NCBI RefSeq assembly: GCF_028599055.1
Contig: NZ_JAQRMS010000002.1
Coordinates: 1 to 40,963 of the forward strand
Reading direction: 5' to 3'
Length of the DNA stretch: 40,963 nt
Origin: Candidatus Thioglobus sp.
GTDB taxonomy: Bacteria > Pseudomonadota > Gammaproteobacteria > PS1 > Pseudothioglobaceae
A model generated the notes under the pieces. That model was not told the DNA's origin, searched no databases, and was given only the letters and a program-made list of their open reading frames with translations. Numbering within the stretch: the stretch's first letter is position 1; each line of letters opens with the position of its first letter. Of this stretch, positions 40,857-40,963 are shown in pieces. The position numbers were made by a program, and so were the translations under genes.

Positions 40857-40963
40857 TTGTTTACTATTACTCAGCATTCCCGCACTAGCCATTAGCAAAT
40901 CCAGTGTCAACCAATCTTGGTTTTACCCAGGCGATGAAGTTGTTTTGACATTAAGTGCTAACG
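40837..40963 (+). CDS. BatD-like protein, N-terminus (truncated by window end)
   Basis: MNKILGSCLLLLSIPALAISKSSVNQSWFYPGDEVVLTLSAN: signal peptide followed by a BatD-like start, overlapping the batC 3' end. Confidence 0.65.
   Translation, partial: MNKILGSCLLLLSIPALAISKSSVNQSWFYPGDEVVLTLSAN

Overview
This window is a gene-dense, low-GC chromosomal segment of about 41 kb. It looks gammaproteobacterial; the sulfur-oxidiser-like (SUP05/Thioglobus-type) flavour is an inference and was not tested. Most of it is housekeeping: bamA (partial)-rseP, dapF, apaH-apaG-rsmA-pdxA, lipA-lipB-ybeD, rlmB-surA-lptD, hflK-hflC-hisZ-purA-rnr-nhaA, ilvD, rnt, pxpABC and a dUTPase. Accessory content comprises an RND efflux adaptor/permease pair, a tightly coupled MoxR-NnrS-hemerythrin-metallopeptidase/VWA-rhodanese operon (13.4-17.7 kb), and a Bat-type MoxR-DUF58-VWA-VWA-TPR-BatD operon (36.3 kb to the window end). 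I saw no convincing mobile elements, CRISPR arrays, tRNAs or rRNAs. The best candidates for a second look are the MoxR/NnrS/HHE/VWA-peptidase/rhodanese cassette, the splitting of the classical lptD-surA-pdxA-rsmA-apaG-apaH block by about 11 kb, a Met/Gly-rich insert in the RND adaptor, and the compact convergent gene ends, including two opposite-strand stop codons sharing one CTAG. Product calls were made by reading motifs; no database search was run.
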